In this document: positions 36,666 through 45,027 of the stretch, one piece after another
Numbering within the stretch: position 1 is the stretch's first letter
Layout: each line of letters starts with the position of its first letter
NCBI GenBank assembly: GCA_035708205.1
Contig: DASSSY010000007.1
Coordinates: 1 to 64,000, forward strand
Direction of reading: 5' to 3'
From: DASSSY01 sp035708205
GTDB taxonomy: Bacteria > Bacteroidota > Bacteroidia > Chitinophagales > Chitinophagaceae
DNA: 64,000 bases
Notes under the pieces: generated by a model
Seen by the model: only the letters and a program-made list of their open reading frames with translations
Told to the model about the DNA's origin: nothing
The model's database searches: none
Position numbers and translations under genes: made by a program

Positions 36666-37517
36666 CTACATTTCCAAAGCGCCCGTTTTGGCACCTTCCC
36701 AACCGATGATAGCGGTTTTCCGGGTGTTGCCCCACATATAACCGCCAATATTTCCCGATGACTGTATCACCCGATGACACGGGATAAGAAATGCAACGGG
36801 ATTGCTTCCGATAGCCGTGCCAACAGCCCTGGAAGCATTTGCACGACCTATTTGCCGGGCAATGCCTCCGTAAGTGGCCAGCTGCCCCATCGGGATTTTC
36901 AACAATGTTTCCCAAACTTTCAGTTGAAATTGGGTTCCTTTCAAATGCAGCTTTATTTCGGGTAATTGGCTCCAATCGTTTTGAAACAGGAACAATGCGT
37001 TTTGTTGTATCAAATCTGATTTTCGTTGAAAAGTTGCGTTGGGAAATTTTTGCTTCAGGTTGTTCAGGGCGTTGGTTTCATTATCGGCAAACGCCATATG
37101 GCAAACGCCTTTTGAAGTGGAAGCCACCACCAGGTCCCCAAAAGGGCTTTCAGCAAAGTTGTAATGGATAGAAAGAGATTGACCTCCATTTTTGTATTCG
37201 GCAGGTGTCATGCCCTCAATATTGATGAAAAGGTCGTGCAGCCGTCCGGTACCCGAAAGCCCTGTTTCAAAAGCGGTGTCAAAAAGGGTAGCCTGCTGCT
37301 CTTTCAATAATCTTTTAGCGTGTTCAATGCTGATGTATTGCAGGAATTTTTTCGGTGTGGTCCCTGCCCATTCGCTGAACAACCTCTGGAAATGAAAAGG
37401 GCTTAAATGCACCTGTTCGGCAACTTCGTCCAGATTCGGCTGGTCTTTGAAGTTTGTTTTTATGTATTCAATGGCTTCGGCAATCCGGTTATAGTTAAAT
37501 TGTTGTTGCTCGTTCAT
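36666..37517 (-). CDS. AraC-type regulator fused to O6-methylguanine methyltransferase
   Basis: This 283-aa protein has an N-terminal AraC helix-turn-helix pair (LDEVAEQVHLSPFHFQRLF, ISIEHAKRLLKEQQATLFD) and a C-terminal MGMT domain with the intact acceptor Cys in IPCHRVIQSSGNIGGYMWG. It equals Ada without the N-terminal zinc domain; that domain is encoded separately at 35458. It likely repairs O6-methylguanine and may regulate the downstream repair genes. Confidence 0.92.
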   Translation of the reverse strand: MNEQQQFNYNRIAEAIEYIKTNFKDQPNLDEVAEQVHLSPFHFQRLFSEWAGTTPKKFLQYISIEHAKRLLKEQQATLFDTAFETGLSGTGRLHDLFINIEGMTPAEYKNGGQSLSIHYNFAESPFGDLVVASTSKGVCHMAFADNETNALNNLKQKFPNATFQRKSDLIQQNALFLFQNDWSQLPEIKLHLKGTQFQLKVWETLLKIPMGQLATYGGIARQIGRANASRAVGTAIGSNPVAFLIPCHRVIQSSGNIGGYMWGNTRKTAIIGWEGAKTGALEM

Positions 37518-37724
37518 CGCTTCTGAATTTTATCCTGCAAATATCCGGATTGTCCTACTGTTATAAAATCCGAAACTTGCTGAATTTGCCTGTTGATTGA
37601 TGTTAGCGCGCCGTGAGTTAGATGTGGTTGTATGACGTCTTCTTTTGCAATATTGATGTAAGTTACCGGGCAAAACCCTGTATTTTACCTACCTTTAACC
37701 CTCTGTATTCTGCTATAAATAAAC

Positions 37725-37732
37725 TAAATTTG
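37725..37732 (+). promoter_or_regulatory. -7 element TAAATTTG before the defence operon
   Basis: A perfect TAnnTTTG element 4 nt before the ATG at 37737. Either that ATG is leaderless or translation starts at the next in-frame ATG (37755). A -33 element is not clear. Confidence 0.45.
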
Positions 37733-37736
37733 CGCT

Positions 37737-38165
37737 ATGACCACTTTTGATACCATGCCGAACCATACAATACACCAGGGACGAAACGTCAAACGCTTTC
37801 GCGAAATGCTGGGCATCAAGCAAGATGCTCTTGCCGCCGACCTGGGCGATGACTGGAACCAGCAGAAAGTTTCCCTGCTCGAACAAAAGCAAACGATTGA
37901 TACGCCCCTACTCCAACAAATTTCCGCTATCCTGAAAATACCTGTGGAAGCGATTGAAAATTTTGATGAGGAACAGGCAGTGAATATCATTGCAAATACT
38001 TTCAACGATAACGCAATGTTGAATGCGATTAATCATAATCCTATTTTCCATCCAATAGATGAATTGAAGAAATTACATGAGGAAAAAATGGCCTTGTATG
38101 AAAGGATGTTGAAAGAGAAGGATGAGATGATGGTGAGGTTGGAGAAGTTGATTGAGAGGAAATGA
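37737..38165 (+). CDS. XRE-type helix-turn-helix regulator of the defence operon
   Basis: The 142-aa protein has an N-terminal XRE helix-turn-helix (NVKRFREMLGIKQDALAADL, KVSLLEQKQTI) and a C-terminal coiled coil (EEKMALYERMLKEKDEMMVR). It could act as a controller for the restriction-modification-like operon, although it is longer than classic ~80-aa C proteins. Its stop overlaps the vsr start as ATGA. The start may be 37737 or 37755. Confidence 0.8.
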   Translation: MTTFDTMPNHTIHQGRNVKRFREMLGIKQDALAADLGDDWNQQKVSLLEQKQTIDTPLLQQISAILKIPVEAIENFDEEQAVNIIANTFNDNAMLNAINHNPIFHPIDELKKLHEEKMALYERMLKEKDEMMVRLEKLIERK

Positions 38166-38605
38166 GTGAAGGGAAAGAATATATAAGAGACGGTAGAGCA
38201 CCTATCCCAGCCAAAGAATCGACCTCGCGAACAATGAGCTCGATAAAAGGAAAGGATACCAAACCAGAATTGATATTAAGAAAAGAGCTTTGGCATAGTG
38301 GTATTAAGGGTTACCGATTACATTGGAAGAAAGTGCCAGGAAGACCTGATATTGCTTTCCCTGGGAAAAAACTAGGGATATTTGTAAATGGTTGCTTTTG
38401 GCATAGATGTCCAGAATGTAATCTTCCAATGCCTCGTTCCAATTCAGATTTTTGGAGGAATAAGTTTGAAAAAAACATAGAAAGAGATAACCGAAAAATA
38501 GAACAATTAAAAGATCTTGGTTGGAAAGTAATAACCATCTGGGAATGTCAAATCAAGAGAATACTTCCAGAGCAAATTAAAAAAATTAAAAACGAGCTAT
38601 TATGA
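38162..38605 (+). CDS. vsr: Very-short-patch-repair (Vsr) endonuclease
   Basis: This 147-aa protein has all Vsr hallmarks: RTMSSIKGKDTKPELILRKE, the catalytic PGRPDIAFP with Asp, FVNGCFWHRCPEC with zinc cysteines, and FWRNKFEKNIERD. Vsr nicks T:G mismatches that arise by deamination of 5-methylcytosine. Its presence next to a cytosine-C5 methyltransferase is the expected pairing. It overlaps its neighbours on both sides by ATGA. Confidence 0.93.
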   Translation: MSEGKEYIRDGRAPIPAKESTSRTMSSIKGKDTKPELILRKELWHSGIKGYRLHWKKVPGRPDIAFPGKKLGIFVNGCFWHRCPECNLPMPRSNSDFWRNKFEKNIERDNRKIEQLKDLGWKVITIWECQIKRILPEQIKKIKNELL

Positions 38606-38856
38606 AAGAGTTATCCCAATCATATAACTTAGCCCAACGAGTGATCGCTGATCTAAAAATGGCTATTCATAATACTCTATTCCAAAAACCGAATGGATTA
38701 TCAAATGCGGAGATCGGCAGATTATTAGGCATTTATCATGGTCATAGTGGTCAGCATGAGGGGCATATATCTAGGGTATTGCTGGAGCATATGCGAGCTG
38801 AAGGTACTATTGAACAAAATGAGAGTACAAAAAAATGGGCACTGAAAAACATATAG
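38602..38856 (+). CDS. Small winged-helix-like protein in the defence operon
   Basis: This 84-aa protein has a helix-turn-helix-like segment (GLSNAEIGRLLGIYHGH, HISRVLLEHMRAEGTIE) resembling a winged-helix domain with a C-terminal wing (QNESTKKWALK). It overlaps vsr by 4 nt and the methyltransferase by 22 nt, so it is tied to the operon. It might be a second regulator or a specificity or adaptor subunit. No family name is recognised. Confidence 0.6.
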   Translation: MKELSQSYNLAQRVIADLKMAIHNTLFQKPNGLSNAEIGRLLGIYHGHSGQHEGHISRVLLEHMRAEGTIEQNESTKKWALKNI

Positions 38857-40559
38857 ACCCACCTACGGTCATAGATTTCTTTTGCGGTGCAGGTGGCTTT
38901 TCTGAAGGTTTCCGACAACAGGGATTTAAGATCGTTCAAGGAATAGATAGTTGGGGACCAGCAATAAGGACATTTAATCATAATTTTAAACTTAGCTGTA
39001 CCACTAAGAATATCCTCGATTTTGAGAACTCGATCGAAGAGATCGAAGATCTTCCAGATACAGATGTAATAATTGGGAGCCCACCTTGTGTTACCTTTTC
39101 TAGCTCAAATAGGTCTGGCAAGGCAGATAAATCAATGGGGGTACGTCTCACCGAGATATTCTTGCGAATAGTTACGATCAAAAAATATCAACCGAATTCA
39201 CGGTTGAAAGCTTGGTTCATGGAGAATGTAGCTAATTCTGTGAACTACTTAAATGATTACTACACTTTTGCTGATCTGAATTTGACAGACTGGGCGAAAA
39301 AACACAAACTGAGCCCTGGTAAAAAAGCCATTGTATTAAAAGATAATCAGCCTATCATTAATTCGGCTGATTACGGTTCTCCACAAATAAGGAAAAGAGT
39401 TATATCAGGTGAATTTATAGGAAAAGAGAATCTGATAATACCCTCCCCAAGTCACAGACCCCAAGATGTGCCTGGAAATTTACCAGCTTATATCTCAATA
39501 GGATCCGTAAAAAAGTCTCTTCCGAAGCCTAATAGTGGTCAATCTGACAATCTAATAACTGATCCGGTATATAATAATCTAAAGATCAAGGCTTCTTCAT
39601 TATCCGATCACTTTTATGATAATGGCTTATATGAATGTGAATGGAGGCAGTCGCAATTCCTTAAAGTAAATCATCCCTATATGGGTCGAATGTCCTTTCC
39701 TGAAGCTAATGATCGACCAAGTCGGACGATCACAGCCACTAAGATCGGGACTTCTCGAGAAGCTATTATCTATCGTTCGGAATACAACAGGATAGGTGAT
39801 GGAGAATATCGAACCCCGACTATTCGAGAATCTGCGTGTATGATGGGCTTTCCGATCACATATCAATTCTTAGGGACAGAAGGTGTGAAATGTAGGCTTG
39901 TGGGAAATGCTGTTTGTCCATCCGTAAGTCGAGCATTTGCAAAACTAACGAGGAAAGAGCTCGGATTAAGTGTGATCGATCCCCCCCAAGTTGTTTTGGA
40001 GCCAGACTTAAATGGAGTTGAGAACCTTAATTCATTCAAACCAAAAGCTTTCGACTCTCCTCCTAAACGTATCAAAGGCTCTAGGTTCAGAAGACATCCT
40101 TTTAAAGATGGGAATATCACGGTCACACTCTCCAATTATGACATTGATAAAAATGAAAAGACTATTTCTAAATGGATGACATCTGTTCAATACGGCAATG
40201 GTGAAGGCTTTCCAACATATAATTATCCAGATGATTATTTTAAGGATCTTGAGCCATTGATTGCCGAAATACCTCAAGGCAACAACTTCCTCAAGATCAT
40301 AAATAATGGCTTTACTGAAAAAATCGGCAATAAAATTATCCTTCAAGAGATGTACGAGGATCAGAGATCAAAAGAAAAATTCTTAGAGCCTACAAGATTA
40401 ATAGAAGAAGTTGCAAGCATAATTGAAGAACTTGGAGTTGAACAGGAAGAATTTGTTCAAAACAGGCAAATAATTTTCAAAAATAAAGAAGCTGTTCCTG
40501 CAAAGCAACTCTTTGCTTTATACGCAATAAATAAGATTGCTTTCGTTTCAAACAAATAA
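38835..40559 (+). CDS. DNA cytosine-C5 methyltransferase with C-terminal extension
   Basis: This 574-aa protein has the ordered C5-MTase motifs: I (DFFCGAGGFSEGF), IV with the catalytic Cys (GSPPCVTFSS), VI (ENVAN), VIII (QIRKRV), IX-like (RPSRTITATK) and X (GNAVCPSVSRAF). The usual enzyme ends near residue 395. A further ~180 residues follow and match nothing I recognise; they could contact the partner proteins. The enzyme would methylate the host's recognition sites. Its low GC content indicates transfer. Confidence 0.93.
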   Translation: MGTEKHIDPPTVIDFFCGAGGFSEGFRQQGFKIVQGIDSWGPAIRTFNHNFKLSCTTKNILDFENSIEEIEDLPDTDVIIGSPPCVTFSSSNRSGKADKSMGVRLTEIFLRIVTIKKYQPNSRLKAWFMENVANSVNYLNDYYTFADLNLTDWAKKHKLSPGKKAIVLKDNQPIINSADYGSPQIRKRVISGEFIGKENLIIPSPSHRPQDVPGNLPAYISIGSVKKSLPKPNSGQSDNLITDPVYNNLKIKASSLSDHFYDNGLYECEWRQSQFLKVNHPYMGRMSFPEANDRPSRTITATKIGTSREAIIYRSEYNRIGDGEYRTPTIRESACMMGFPITYQFLGTEGVKCRLVGNAVCPSVSRAFAKLTRKELGLSVIDPPQVVLEPDLNGVENLNSFKPKAFDSPPKRIKGSRFRRHPFKDGNITVTLSNYDIDKNEKTISKWMTSVQYGNGEGFPTYNYPDDYFKDLEPLIAEIPQGNNFLKIINNGFTEKIGNKIILQEMYEDQRSKEKFLEPTRLIEEVASIIEELGVEQEEFVQNRQIIFKNKEAVPAKQLFALYAINKIAFVSNK

Positions 40560-40563
40560 ACTC

Positions 40564-42003
40564 ATGAACAAGGAAAATAGAATTAGCAATATTGAACGTG
40601 TAGTTCAAAGTAATGGAAAAGAGCCATTTGGGATTATGGAAGTTCCTTGGGAGGATGATCTCAAGCCGATGAAAGTTTATAAGGTTCCTCTTGATTACTT
40701 GGTTTACAATAAGTACAATGGGCGAATTCTTAGTAGAACAACGTCATTGGAAAGTCAGCATCGAATGATCGATATCGAATCAGATCAAGGCCGTGATCTG
40801 ATTGCGCAACTTCTTTGGGATTCAAAAGTTGATAGAAATAAGAAAACGCTTGAAAGCATTAAAACAGGTGGTGGGCAGCAGAAGCCAGGAATTATAACCC
40901 GGGACGGTATTATAATTGATGGTAATCGAAGAGCAATGCTACTGAGAAGAAGTGGCATGTACGACTACTTTAAAGCCGTTGTTCTTCCTGTTACACTTGA
41001 TGAAAATCCATTGGAGATCGAAAAGCTTGAAACATCCTTCCAAATGGGAGAAGATGAAAAGCTTGGTTATAACCCAATCGAAAAATATTTAAAAGCGAAA
41101 GGGCTTTACAAAAAACTAGCTCAAAAAGAATATTCAGCTAGGGATGCGAATCAAGAATCCATAAAAAAGATAGCTGATTGGATGGGCGAGGAAAGCTCGA
41201 CCGTAAAAGAATATCTTCAAGTAATGGAAACGATGGATGACTATCTCGACTATTTAGAATACAATGGAATATACACACAACTAGACGGGCGAGAAGATCA
41301 ATTCATACAATTGACCAGATGGCTCAACAATTTTTATGGGGCTGAAAGTGCTAAAGCGTTTGACGGCTATAGAGATGATGATGTAGATGACCTTAAGATC
41401 ATTGCTTATGATTATATAAGGATAAAGTATGAAGGTAAACAGTTTAGGCATTTAGCTTATGGATTAAGGGAAAATCATTTCTTTGGTGATAAAGAAATTT
41501 GGACAAGTTTCAGAGATTATCACTTCGAGCAAAAAAAAGGGATCATCGAAGAAAAGATCGATCTGAACTCTCAAAACTTAGAAAGACACCTCAATGATCG
41601 GGATACTAAGTTTTATGAGCAAAGTAAATTCGGCAATCCCGAAAGTTTCTTAAAGGAGAATGACGATACTCACTATACTTGGCTTCGAAATAAACAAAGC
41701 GCTGGCCAGCCTGAAAAACTGGTTAAGAATGCTATAAGGTCACTTGAATCAATAAATCAAAGGCACAAAAGCTTTAGGTCCCCCGAAGTCTCAAGGGAAC
41801 TGGAAGCATTGAATGACTTTGCAGCAAAAATGTTAAGTAATAGTTCGATTGACAAATTATTTAGCCATATAATTAAACTGCTTGAAAGGGTAGATATTAC
41901 CAAGACAACAGAGAATAAGGATAGTCTTCATGATAAGATAAAGTCAATTCAACGAATTGTTTATAAAATGACGAAAGATCTCAAGAAAAATGATCTCACA
42001 TAG
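40564..42003 (+). CDS. ParB-like protein of the defence operon
   Basis: From the ATG at 40564 (4 nt after the methyltransferase stop) the product is 479 aa. A ParB/sulfiredoxin-like domain is visible at residues ~35-145, with GIITRDGIIIDGNRRAMLLR as the signature (compare DGNxR in ParB and DGQHR in DndB/DpdB-type proteins). A helical region with HTH character follows (IKKIADWMGEESSTVKEYL), also as in ParB. The C-terminal half is helical and unknown. It may recognise DNA or act as a nucleotide-dependent clamp; activity is inferred. Confidence 0.75.
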   Translation: MNKENRISNIERVVQSNGKEPFGIMEVPWEDDLKPMKVYKVPLDYLVYNKYNGRILSRTTSLESQHRMIDIESDQGRDLIAQLLWDSKVDRNKKTLESIKTGGGQQKPGIITRDGIIIDGNRRAMLLRRSGMYDYFKAVVLPVTLDENPLEIEKLETSFQMGEDEKLGYNPIEKYLKAKGLYKKLAQKEYSARDANQESIKKIADWMGEESSTVKEYLQVMETMDDYLDYLEYNGIYTQLDGREDQFIQLTRWLNNFYGAESAKAFDGYRDDDVDDLKIIAYDYIRIKYEGKQFRHLAYGLRENHFFGDKEIWTSFRDYHFEQKKGIIEEKIDLNSQNLERHLNDRDTKFYEQSKFGNPESFLKENDDTHYTWLRNKQSAGQPEKLVKNAIRSLESINQRHKSFRSPEVSRELEALNDFAAKMLSNSSIDKLFSHIIKLLERVDITKTTENKDSLHDKIKSIQRIVYKMTKDLKKNDLT

Positions 42004-42006
42004 GAT

Positions 42007-43989
42007 ATGACTGAAATTACGATACATATTGATGATGAAAAGTCAAGTTTCATACTAGCTGATTGCGCAAAGGAATTAATGAGTAATGGAAGATTGATTA
42101 TCTCCTTGAAACGTCTCAGGTTCCAAATAGAGGAGCATGATATCATAATACCGTTCGAGGAAAAAAATAAGATCCCAGTTCTTTCTGAGATCCAACATCT
42201 TCTATCCAAATTTGGTTTCACTAAAAACTTAAGTGAAAAAACCATCCAAGATGTTCAAAGTTTTGAACGAGAGGAAAGATTATTTACCGAGTTTGCTCAA
42301 AAGGCAAAAACCATCAGGAATGATGAGTTTGAAAAATACCCAGAGCTTATTAAAGATTTTGAGACTTTCAAAGATTCTCTTAAAAATAACTTTGGAAGAA
42401 AACTATATCCTATGCAATTGCTCTCGGCGTTTCATATGGCTTTTTCTCAGAACGCATGCAATTTTGCTGTACCAGGAGCTGGTAAAACTTCCATCGTCTA
42501 CAGCGCTTATTCTTTCTTGAAGCAGCTACCCAAGACCGACCCACGTCATGTCAGCAGACTTTTAGTTATTGGTCCTTTATCTTCGTTTGCGCCTTGGGAA
42601 AATGAATATGCAGAATGTTTTGGACGGAAAGTAGATAGTCAACGCTTATCAGGTGATCCCAGTATTTCAAGGGAAAGAAAAGAAGAGCATCTTTATTCGG
42701 GAAATCCCTCGGAACTAACTTTGATCTTTCATGGAGGGGTAAAAAATTTACAAAAGGAGATTGTTGATTTTCTAAAAGTACACCCCACAATGGTTGTGGT
42801 TGATGAAGCACATCGAATAAAAAATCCTGAAGGGGTATGGGGAAAAAGTGCTGTAGAAATTGCAAAAGAAGCGAAATCTAGGATAGTTTTAACAGGGACT
42901 CCTGTACCTAATGGTTATGAAGATCTATACAACCTATTCCAGTTCATCTATCCGTATAAATTCAAGTCTGTCTTAGGGTTGCATTATGCTAATCTTATTG
43001 ATATGACTAAGAATAATGAGCCAGATAGTGCAAGAGTACAACAGTTCACTAACAACATATCACCTTTTTTCATTCGTATAAAAAAGTCGGATTTAAAATT
43101 ACCGCCCAAAGAAGAAACGATTATTCGTGTTGAAATGAATCGCTATCAACGGGAGATATACGACTATATAGAATCAGAGTACATACGATCTTTTAACGAA
43201 AATCCCAATGGTTCAATCAAGGACGTATTAAATAGAGCCAAATTGATAAGGTTGAGGCAAGCTTCTACGAATCCATCTCTTCTTGCAAAACCATTGAAGG
43301 ATTCCTTGATCAATAATCCAGAGTTTGACGAAGTTGACCCAAATGCAAAGTATACAGAATACTCGGACGAATTTATTGATGACTCAGAATTCTTTCATCG
43401 AATTTGTAATTATGAGAAGTTCGAAATCCCACAAAAATTCATTGAAATAAAGAGAATTATCAATGAAACTATCATTAGGCAACAAGAGAAGGTAATAATT
43501 TGGACAATCTTTATAAAGAATGCTGGGGATCTTCAGAACTATTTGCGAGATAACAATATAGATTCCCGCTTACTGATAGGAGGAACTCCGCAAGGGGAAA
43601 GAGAGATAATCATTTCTAAATTCAATGATCCTCAAAATTTAGAGTTCCAGGTAATAATCGCTAATCCATTTGCAGTTGCTGAATCAATCTCTCTCCATAT
43701 GGGTTGTCATAACGCGATTTACCTTGAGCGAGACTATAATGGTTCTAATTTTTTACAATCGAAAGATCGAATTCATAGGGTCGGATTGTCAGATGGCCAA
43801 GTGACAAAATATTATTATATAGTTTGCAACGACTCCATTGACCATATAATTGATGAACGACTTCAACTCAAAATAGCTAGAATGGAAGCTATTATTGATG
43901 AGGAGATCCCTTTATTCACAAGATTAAACGATGATGACGAGACCGACATTATCAAAACTCTGATACTTGATTATGCTCAAAGAACTTAG
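42007..43989 (+). CDS. SNF2-family ATPase/helicase of the defence operon
   Basis: This 660-aa protein has ~130 N-terminal residues of unknown type, then SF2 helicase motifs: I (VPGAGKTSIVYSAY), II (VVVDEAHRIKNPEG), III (LTGTPVPNGYEDLYNLFQF) and VI (SKDRIHRVGLSDGQVTKYYY). The motif II-III block is characteristic of SNF2 translocases, while the Walker A lacks the usual DEMGLGKT and reads PGAGKT. It would drive DNA translocation or remodelling with the adjacent nuclease. It starts 3 nt after the ParB-like gene. Confidence 0.9.
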   Translation: MTEITIHIDDEKSSFILADCAKELMSNGRLIISLKRLRFQIEEHDIIIPFEEKNKIPVLSEIQHLLSKFGFTKNLSEKTIQDVQSFEREERLFTEFAQKAKTIRNDEFEKYPELIKDFETFKDSLKNNFGRKLYPMQLLSAFHMAFSQNACNFAVPGAGKTSIVYSAYSFLKQLPKTDPRHVSRLLVIGPLSSFAPWENEYAECFGRKVDSQRLSGDPSISRERKEEHLYSGNPSELTLIFHGGVKNLQKEIVDFLKVHPTMVVVDEAHRIKNPEGVWGKSAVEIAKEAKSRIVLTGTPVPNGYEDLYNLFQFIYPYKFKSVLGLHYANLIDMTKNNEPDSARVQQFTNNISPFFIRIKKSDLKLPPKEETIIRVEMNRYQREIYDYIESEYIRSFNENPNGSIKDVLNRAKLIRLRQASTNPSLLAKPLKDSLINNPEFDEVDPNAKYTEYSDEFIDDSEFFHRICNYEKFEIPQKFIEIKRIINETIIRQQEKVIIWTIFIKNAGDLQNYLRDNNIDSRLLIGGTPQGEREIIISKFNDPQNLEFQVIIANPFAVAESISLHMGCHNAIYLERDYNGSNFLQSKDRIHRVGLSDGQVTKYYYIVCNDSIDHIIDERLQLKIARMEAIIDEEIPLFTRLNDDDETDIIKTLILDYAQRT

Positions 43990-44953
43990 TAAATATGAGA
44001 ATCTTGGTACACCGAGCTCGCACTATCAATTATTGAGAAGACTTTGTTATAGTCAAGAGGAAAAACTGTTTGTTAAACATGTGTCAGAACTTTTTTATAA
44101 TCGTATAATTGATAACCGAAGTGTTTTTGATGGTTGTCTTCCATTACTACAATCAGTAGGAATAGTAGAGATCAATTCTTCTGAAGAAGTCATCCTGAAT
44201 GGAACATTTCGAAAATACTTGGAAAGCGAAGCACAAATGGTAGATAAATTAGTTGAGCGTTTACTACTATCTGCAAATTCTGATCCCATTTTTCATGATA
44301 TGTTTTGCTCTGAATATATATCCTATGATATTATTTACCGATCGGTCCAAATTGACAATTCAGCATTCCCTTTAAAATATTCTTGTTTTAAGCAGCTCTT
44401 AATTGATTTTAATATTTTACAAGCACATCCAACGAAAAATTTCAATAAATACATTGTCAATGGTCGTTATAAAAAAATATTTGACAAAGTGGTATTACCG
44501 GAGATTAAGAAGCGCAAAATAGGGATAGAAGAGTTAAGAAAATCACTTGAACAAAACCAAATATATGGAGAAGAAGCAGAGAAGTTCGTTTTAGAGTTCG
44601 AAAAAATCCGACTGAATAGAAGAGAGGAAATAGATTGGGTTGCCGAATATTCGATTACAGATGGTTATGATATTGCGTCATATGAAACTGAAGATTCAAA
44701 TGAACATGACCGGTTTATTGAAGTCAAATCGTATAATATAGAGCCATATTTCTTTTGGTCAAGAAATGAAATAGATATTGCCAGAATTAAAAGAAATAGC
44801 TATTATCTCTATTTAGTAGACAGATCGAAAATGATTTTTCCGGATTATGTACCTATAATAATTAGAGATCCATACGAGAACGTCTTAAAGAATAATTCGG
44901 AATGGGAACAAAGGATTGAGAAAATTCGCTTTCAAAAAATGCTTATATTATAA
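43973..44953 (+). CDS. DUF3883-type (PD-(D/E)xK-like) nuclease subunit of the defence operon
   Basis: From the ATG at 43973 the product is 326 aa and overlaps the ATPase gene by 17 nt. The C-terminal ~100 residues match the DUF3883 pattern: GYDIASYE (metal Asp), DRFIEVKSY (ExK) and FFWSRNEIDIAR followed by YYLYLVD. DUF3883 is regarded as a nuclease-like fold. The N-terminal ~220 residues are helical and unrecognised, and may bind DNA or the ATPase. It is the likely cutting subunit of the operon. Confidence 0.75.
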   Translation: MLKELSKYENLGTPSSHYQLLRRLCYSQEEKLFVKHVSELFYNRIIDNRSVFDGCLPLLQSVGIVEINSSEEVILNGTFRKYLESEAQMVDKLVERLLLSANSDPIFHDMFCSEYISYDIIYRSVQIDNSAFPLKYSCFKQLLIDFNILQAHPTKNFNKYIVNGRYKKIFDKVVLPEIKKRKIGIEELRKSLEQNQIYGEEAEKFVLEFEKIRLNRREEIDWVAEYSITDGYDIASYETEDSNEHDRFIEVKSYNIEPYFFWSRNEIDIARIKRNSYYLYLVDRSKMIFPDYVPIIIRDPYENVLKNNSEWEQRIEKIRFQKMLIL

Positions 44954-45027
44954 AAATAAGAAAACCGTTAGAAATACTCGATTGAGCACAATCTTTCACA
45001 TACTGTAGCTCCATTTATACTTTTTCA

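Noticed and set aside
33165..37736. GTTAGC-type junctions between small genes, suggesting integron attC sites
   Set aside because: GTTAGC-like sequence occurs near 34805, 35705 and 37601, but no paired RYYYAAC/GTTRRRY boxes at correct spacing were found, and several junctions overlap genes.
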